A DNA stretch of 64,000 nucleotides from Platanthera guangdongensis (Eukaryota; Streptophyta; Magnoliopsida; Asparagales; Orchidaceae): NCBI GenBank assembly GCA_039583875.1, contig CM077151.1:115648609-115712608 (forward strand). The letters run 5' to 3'. Positions 58,097 through 64,000 of the stretch are shown here, piece after piece (positions within the stretch are counted from its first letter, which is position 1; the number at the start of each line of letters is the position of its first letter). The notes beneath the pieces were generated by a model. That model worked only from the letters and a program-made list of their open reading frames with translations, did no database searches and was not told the DNA's origin. Position numbers and translations under genes: made by a program.

Positions 58097-58868
58097 ATTA
58101 TTATCTGATGTTTCTTGCCACTTGTTTTATTATTTCTTGCTGAGGTATTCTTCTTTTTAATGCCTCAGGTTCAGGTCTGTAGCCGGCTGAATGTCTAATT
58201 TCAGGAGTTCCCTTGTTGACTGCATTATGGGAGTGTTTTCCTCACCTGTTGAGGTAGTTCTTTAGCTTTGTAGTAGTACAGATGTGCATGCTCGCCAGCG
58301 AGTTCGTGTCATGTTGTTGACGCTCGTTGGTGATTTTCCTTGGTGATACTAAGTCTTTGCTTAGCTGCTAGTTTACCTGTTTTGTGGTAGTCACTTGCTC
58401 TCTGGGAATGTTTTATGCTAGGTTGCTAGTTACTTTAAAACCTATAAAAAAAACTATTATATGTATTGCATGATCAGCATGTTTTATAAAAGCTCAATCA
58501 TTATTTTCTAAATGCGTAAAAAGATTGTTTTCTTTATAAATATTATAAATTGAAATCTAGGATCTTGCATAGTGTAAGTTGTCCTCTTAGGACACTTATG
58601 CGCTCTTTTAGGATGTTAAGCATAAATGAAGTATTTTTCCGCTATGTATAAAAAATAGTTTTCAAACCGTGGACTATCTGATCCACTGAGCTGAGGGATA
58701 CGGCCAATTAATTTAAAAATCAGTTTTCTATTCATTTTAACTTATGATTTGAAGGTTTAGAGTGTTGCCTGAGCGTCAGCAGTTATACCCTGCTTGACGT
58801 GGCATCACAGCTCGTAGTTATCTTGTGCTCTGATTTATTTATTAATGAGAAAAATGCGGGTTGTGACA
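58097..58868 (+). repeat. 5' LTR of E, second part
   Basis: Resumes after element C with the duplicated ATTAT and ends TTGTGACA, two bases before the primer site. Non-coding. Confidence 0.85.
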
Positions 58869-58870
58869 GT

Positions 58871-58883
58871 TGGTATCAGAGGG
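58871..58883 (+). promoter_or_regulatory. Primer binding site of E
   Basis: TGGTATCAGAGGG, complementary at its start to initiator methionine tRNA, two bases after the LTR end. Confidence 0.9.
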
Positions 58884-59021
58884 AGGTTGCTTGACAAATT
58901 GTCGGGCAACCTGTCCCTGTAAGTATTATGTGTTTAGAGTCATATCATACACACACCGATATGTCATCAGCACGTCTTGGCTGAAGCACGAACACTACAC
59001 TCATAGCATGACATGAAGTAT

Positions 59022-59210
59022 ACGAGGCATATTATGTAGTATGGGATGCATAATATGTGTTTGTATATGGATCCACCATAGGAGGCAACATGTGAGGGTT
59101 ATGTAGTATGAGATGCATAACCTCACCACATGAATACGGCAAGCACATTTTCTTTTTTCGTTGCATGGAAATGTTATGTAGTATGGGATGCATAACATTT
59201 TCATGTGTAC
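59022..59210 (+). repeat. Three stem-loops with a near-constant loop in the leader of E
   Basis: Loop TAGTATGGGATG (TAGTATGAGATG in the second). Stems: CATATTATG/CATAATATG (59028-59057); TGAGGGTTATG/CATAACCTCA with one bulged G (59093-59125); AAATGTTATG/CATAACATTT (59169-59200), extendable to 15 pairs with one G-U. They lie between the primer site and gag. Confidence 0.9.
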
Positions 59211-59554
59211 GCCGCTCATAACATGTATTAGGGCCTTTTTAGAATGCATAGCACAATCATGCATAGCATAACATTGCATAAGGACAACGTGCCAAGCTAA
59301 AGATTTGCAGGATGACATGTGTACACACATAATTTTTGAGTCAAAAAGAATATAAATTCATGCATTCCCGATCTAGGCACAAGAGTTAGTGTGATGATAG
59401 TGAATCATCGTAGGATAAGCATAACATCATTATTGAAAATCCTAGAGCAAGTTAGTAGCATGAGTAAGTACTTAAGTATGTATTGTTTGTACTATGTTGT
59501 TTGGTTCTAGTGAGTGGGCTAGGTGTCTGATTAGTGTTTTGTTGTTCCATTAGG

Positions 59555-60685
59555 ATGTCGAGGAGTCCTTCGACAAGGTTGACTCCCCAATCGGAGGGAG
59601 AATCTTCAGGTGCGTAGAGCAGTGCAATGATAGAAGGTCTGCGACAAAGCAATGAAGCCTTGTCAAAGCAAGTAGTGGATTTGCAGTCTCAGGTCCAGTC
59701 CTTGTTAGCAGTTGTTGCAGGGAAAATTTCGAGAGTTCAGGACCCTGTTGTGGGTCAAGCTGTCCATGTTCCCCCCGCTCCTCTGGTGCCTCCGGTCGTG
59801 GTGCCACCAGAGATGACCTTTATTTCTCAGTTTCAGCGACTTAGGCCTCCGACGTATGATGGCAAGGCAGATTACATGGTCTTAGACGATTGGATGATAT
59901 CAATCGAAGAGATGTTCTCATACTCTGGGATCACTGATAATCAGAAAGTGATGTTAGCCGCATATCAGCTCAAAGGGTTGGCAAAGGGCTGGTGGCTGAG
60001 GGAGAAAGAAGGTCTGAAGGACGGGTGTTCCTGGGAGTCCTTTAAGGAGCTACTTCTGAGCAAGTTTCTGCCATCGGTCGAGAGGGACCGTCTGATGAAT
60101 GATTTCCTGCACTTAAAGCAGAGGCAGCTCACGGTTAGTGAGTACGAAATCGAGTTTAATAAGCTAAGCCGATTTGCCCCAGACTTGGTGAGTTCCGATG
60201 AAAATAGAAGCAAGCAATTTCTGGCTCGGCTAAGGAGTGACGTCCAGCAATTAGCAAGTGCCTATGCGACATCAAGTTATGCTGGTATAGTGGAAGCTGC
60301 CTTAAAGGTAGAGGCAATTGATAACGCCAAGAATCGAGATCAACAACTTAGAAAAGATAAAAGAAAGTCTGATGAGGGTAAGAGTACTCAGGTCCCTGAC
60401 GCTGCTCCGAGGAAGAGAAACAAAGAGGTATGTAGTTTCTGTGGCCGACCGGGCCATCCATTGGAAAGGTGCTATCAAAGATTAGGAGCTCAGAAGAAAG
60501 AGCAGATTCATGCGATCCAAGGTATCCCAAAGAAAGACTTGTTTTGTTCTGTATGCAAGAAGTCGGGGCACGATGCTGCCCATTGCTGGAAGAAGGCGAG
60601 AAGTTGTTTCTTGTGCGGTCAAGAGGGTCATCTCAAGTATCAGTGCCCACAAGCTCAGCTTACTCTGCAGCCAATTCCTCTTTAG
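59555..60685 (+). pseudogene. gag: Gypsy gag of element E with three zinc knuckles
   Basis: The likely start is ATG 59555 (MSRSPSTRLTP), with an in-frame TAG at 59615; an ATG at 59627 follows in the same frame. A short coiled coil (EALSKQVVDLQSQVQSLL) comes first. The capsid-like domain begins FQRLRPPTYDGKADYMVLDDW and includes LKGLAKGWW, FLPSVERDRLMNDFLHLKQ and YEIEFNKLSRFAPDLV. Three CCHC-type knuckles end the protein: CSFCGRPGHPLERC, CSVCKKSGHDAAHC and CFLCGQEGHLKYQC (60430-60645). A TAG at 60683 ends the frame. The same frame continues to about 60779 (VDKGKGKLNVVSMEEAQ), so this TAG also looks like a premature stop. Confidence 0.85.
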
Positions 60686-60779
60686 GCTTTGCCGCCGCCG
60701 CAGCGAGTGGACAAGGGAAAAGGAAAGTTGAACGTGGTCTCTATGGAGGAAGCTCAGGCGTCCACGCAAGTGATATCAG

Positions 60780-60864
60780 GTTAGATTCTCCCCTAGTTTT
60801 AATGTTTAGCTCATAGTTATAGTTTTGAGCGTTCGCTTCCTTAGTCGTGTGTGCAATTTTATAG
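60780..60864 (+). other. Intron-like 85-nt segment between gag and protease of E
   Basis: It begins CAG/GTTAG and ends TTTTATAG/GA. It is AT-rich and non-coding. Removing it joins the gag frame (ending QVISG) in frame with the protease lead-in [17 protein letters not shown], with one TGA in between at 60867. It may instead be a small insertion. Confidence 0.4.
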
Positions 60865-63800
60865 GATGATTTAAGGTAAAGAACCGCTGGGCGCGTGTTC
60901 TGTTCGATTCCGGCGCTACCCCACTCATTTGTGGCTAGGGCCTTCGTAGAGCGTTACCGTTTGGATCTCGATCGTGTTGGTGATGCGTTCTGTGTCAAGT
61001 TTCCTTCAGGTGAATCTGTAGTTTCGGATCAGGGTATTCCGAGTTGTCCGATTTTACTAGGCGATTTTCTCGCGATTGCTGATTTGAAGCTGTTGGATCT
61101 GGAAGACTTCGACGTGATCCTAGGCATGGACTGGTTGTCCAGATATGATGCTGTGATCCAATGCAAGGGTAAATGCTTGGACTTCAGGATGGACAACGGT
61201 CAGCCCGGGAGTGTTTACGGTTATCTGCGCCAGGATTCTCTGACTTTATTGGCGGTATGTGCTCGGAAGCTTGTAGATTCCGGATGTTTTGCTTGTTTGG
61301 TTTCGGTTTTAGAAACCAAGGTTAGTTTGTCGTGTTTGGAGGAGATCCCGGTGGTTCGTGATTTTTCTGATGTCTTTCCAGCTAATCTTCCTGGTCTCCC
61401 GCCTGATCGAGACATGGAGTTTGTTATAGATTTGGAGTCGGGTACGCGTCCTATTGCCAAGGCGCCTTACCGGATGGCCCCACGCGAACTGGAGGAGTTG
61501 CGTATCCAGTTAGACGAGTTGCTTGAGAACGGATTTATAAGGCCGAGTTCTTCGCCTTGGGGTGCTCCCGTTTTGTTCGTCAAGAAAAAAGATGGGTCGA
61601 TGAGGTTGTGCATCGATTATAGAGAGCTAAATAAGGTAACGATCAAGAATAGGTATCCGTTGCTGAGGATAGATGATTTGTTTGATCAACTGCGAGGCAG
61701 CGCCGTGTTCTCTAAGATTGACCTTCGTTCGGGCTACCACCAGTTAAGGATCCGTGAATCAGATATCCCGTGGACTGCCTTCCGTTCCAGACATGGACAT
61801 TTTGAATTTTTGGTGATGTCGTTTGGTTTGACCAACGCACCTTCTGCTTTCATGGACATGATGAACAGGGTTTTCAAGGACTTTCTGGACAAGTTTGTAG
61901 TCGTATTTATAGACGATGTGTTGGTGTATTCACGCAATGTTGAGGAGCATGACCAACATTTGCGTCTAGTTTTATCTGCCTTGAGGGACCATAAGTTGTT
62001 CGCCAAGCTAAGTAAATGCGAGTTCTGGTTGCCTCAGGTTTCTTTCCTGGGTCATGTGGTTAACAAGGACGGAATCTCTGTCGACCCAGAAAAGATAGCC
62101 GCAGTTATGGAATGGACGAGGCCTGCCACACCCAAAGAAATAAGAAGCTTCCTAGGGTTGGCTGGCTACTATAGAAGATTTGTAGAGGGTTTCTCTACAT
62201 TATCTGCGCCATTGACCAAATTGACGCAGAAGAATGCAGCCTTTGTGTGGAGCGATAAGTGCGAAGAAGCGTTCCAAGAGCTAAAGAATAGACTGTGCAC
62301 TGCTCCGATATTGACATTGCCTACGGAAGGATTAGACTATGCCGTTTACGTGGACGCATCCCACGTGGGTCTTGGTTGTGTGCTGATGCAAGAAGGAAAA
62401 GTGATTGTGTATGGGTCAAGACAGCTCAAGATTCATGAAAGAAACTACCCTACGCATGACTTGGAATTCGCAGCAGTTATTTATACATTGAAATTATGGA
62501 GACACTTGTTGTATGGCGCGCAGTACAAGATTTATACAGATCATAAGAGTTTGAAGTACGTCTTCACTCAAAAGGAGTTGAACTTGCGCCAGCGCAGATG
62601 GTTAGAGTATGTGGTTGATTATGAAGTGGAGATCCTATACCATCCGGGTAAGGCTAACGTGGTAGCCGACGCCTTAAGCAGGAAGACAGGGAAAAGTTTC
62701 AATCTCTCCACTGAGTTGTTAGTAGAAGAGTTCCTTTTAATGGATATTTCACTTGGTAGATGTGACTCGCCAAGCAGTTTGGAAGTGTCTGAGCCTTCAT
62801 GGATTTCTCTTACGAGGCTTCATCAAAAGGACGATCCTGATCTACTACACCTTCATAATAGAACTGAGAAGGGGGAGCTGCCTGACTTTTCGATCGATGA
62901 CGCGGGTACTCTAAAGTACCGCGGTAGATTTTGCATCCCCAATTTTCGAGATATTCGAGTTAAGTTATGCAGTGAGGCACACGGTTCAAGTGTGGCCTAC
63001 CATCCAGGGTCTACAAAAATGTATAAGGACTTGAAACAGATTGTCTGGTGGATTGGCATGAAGGGTGACATTGCAAGGTTTGTGTCAGAATGTTATACGT
63101 GCAAAAGAGTTAAGGCTGATCATGGAAGGCCTGGTGGAAAATTAGCGCCTTTAGAGATTCCAACTTGGAAGTGGGAGAGTATCTCAATGGATTTCATTAC
63201 TGGTTTGCTGAGATCTCCCCGAGGGCATGACTCTGTTTGGGTGATTGTTGATAGATTAACAAAGTGTGCGCACTTCGTACCCTTTCAGATTGGTTACTCG
63301 ATGAAAAAGATAGCGGAACTATATTTGAATGAAGTTATCAGGTTACATGGAGTACCCGTAAGTATAGTATCAGATCGAGACTCCAGGTTTATGTCTCGTT
63401 TCTGGAAGAGCCTTCAAGAAGGATTGGGAACTGACTTGAGATATTCTACCGCATATCATCCACAGACCAATGGTCAAACGGAGCGTGTTAATCAGATTGT
63501 GGAAGATATGATCCGTTGTTATATATTAAACCACGGAGGAGCGTGGGATGAACGCTTGAGGTTGATGGAGTTCGCATACAATAATAGTTATCAAGAGAGT
63601 CTGCAAATGGCTCCTTTCGAAGCACTATATGGAAGACGATGTAGAACTCCTCTATTTTGGGCTGAGGTTGGTGAGACGCCGATGTTAGGTCCAGATGCCT
63701 TAGAAGAAATGGAAGTCTCTGTAAAGCTTATTCGAGAGAAGCTTCGGATAGCTCAAGAGCGATACGAGAAGAACGCCAATCGGCGTAGTTCCGTTTTGGA

Positions 63801-64000
63801 ATTTTCTGTGGGGGACATGGTATTCCTTAAGGTTTCCCCGATGGTTGGAGTGAAGAGGTTCGGTAAGAACCATAAGTTGGACCCAAGGTATGTGGGACCA
63901 TTCAAAATTGTGGAGCGGATCGGTGTGTCAGCCTACAAGTTGAAATTGCCCGCAAATTTTCCTGGCGTGCACAATATTTTTCACGTGAGCCAACTGCGGA
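60865..64000 (+). pseudogene. pol: Gypsy pol of E: protease, RT, RNase H, integrase; runs off the window
   Basis: Protease [11 protein letters not shown] is followed by one extra C in a C-run (60919-60922), which shifts the frame. TGA at 60867. From 60922 a single open frame runs to the last base: THE protease remainder HSFVARAF and [16 protein letters not shown] with [28 protein letters not shown] and FIDDVLVYS (61909-61935); RNase H with [33 protein letters not shown] and DALSRK; integrase zinc region with CYTCKRVK; core [15 protein letters not shown] and GQTERVNQ (D, D, E kept); C-terminal [22 protein letters not shown] chromodomain, expected in this lineage, would lie beyond the edge. Apart from the 5' lesions the gene looks young. 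Confidence 0.9.

Larger units (their letters stand above)
34699..64000 (+). mobile_element. Ty3/gypsy chromovirus-type retrotransposon E, host of the nest
   Basis: The 5' LTR is split into 34699-36665 and 58102-58868 by element C. Primer site, gag and a long pol follow and run off the window end. The LTR starts TGTAACGCCCCCG and ends TTGTGACA. Without C and its 5-bp duplication the LTR is about 2.7 kb. E inserted into the integrase of copia F; the five bases before it are CCAAA, and the other end is outside the window. Confidence 0.9.

Noticed and set aside
58871..58883. tRNA gene at TGGTATCAGAG motifs
   Set aside because: Only the primer-binding segment is present. There are no tRNA arms around it.

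Overview
This window is a block of plant heterochromatin made almost entirely of LTR retrotransposons inserted into one another. I see no host gene, no tRNA or rRNA gene and no CRISPR array. The plant assignment rests on the lineages present: Sirevirus/Maximus-like Ty1/copia elements with an extra 3' ORF, an Athila-like Ty3/gypsy element, a plant chromovirus-type Ty3/gypsy element, and a large non-coding element primed by tRNA-Asp. Family names come from protein motifs read by eye, not from a database search.

Layout. 1-2080: 3' ORF of a copia element (A), cut by the window edge. 2075-2745: LTR-like segment (J). 2746-9484: decayed Athila-like element, inserted into copia element B (9485-13380), which abuts an old gypsy PR-RT fragment K (13381-14100). 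14100-22606: copia element D on the minus strand, with its 3' end lost. 22607-26502: antisense gypsy-type LTR-like DNA (I), which interrupts copia fragment H (26503-about 29338). 29339-34698: copia element F, whose integrase is split by chromovirus E (34699 to beyond the window end). Inside the 5' LTR of E sits copia element C (36666-58096, 5-bp target duplication ATTAT). Inside the 5' LTR of C sits non-coding element G (37918-46091, minus strand, duplication ATCAG). This F/E/C/G nest gives a strict order of insertion.

Coding capacity. E has an uninterrupted protease-RT-RNase H-integrase frame from 60922 to the window end, but its gag has stops and its protease has a 1-nt insertion. C keeps one gag-pol frame over about 5 kb, broken by five in-frame stops and one frameshift. 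All the other elements are more degraded. G has no coding capacity.

The most unusual content is non-coding. (1) In copia elements B, C, D and F, the transcribed part of the LTR carries a chain of short hairpins. Each unit has the constant frame GTAGG-stem-loop-stem-CTGAG, but its own different, self-complementary stem. (2) Each element also carries an array of one palindrome peculiar to it: GTGTCGACAC in C, TTCTCGAGAA in D, TTGAGTGA/TCACTCAA hairpins in B and F, GTCACGCCC/GGGCGTGAC in G. In C and D the same palindrome recurs between pol and the 3' ORF. (3) The leader of E has three stem-loops with a near-constant 12-nt loop and stems that differ but still pair. (4) The 3' ORFs of A, C and D look related to the ORF in the env position of the Athila-like element.
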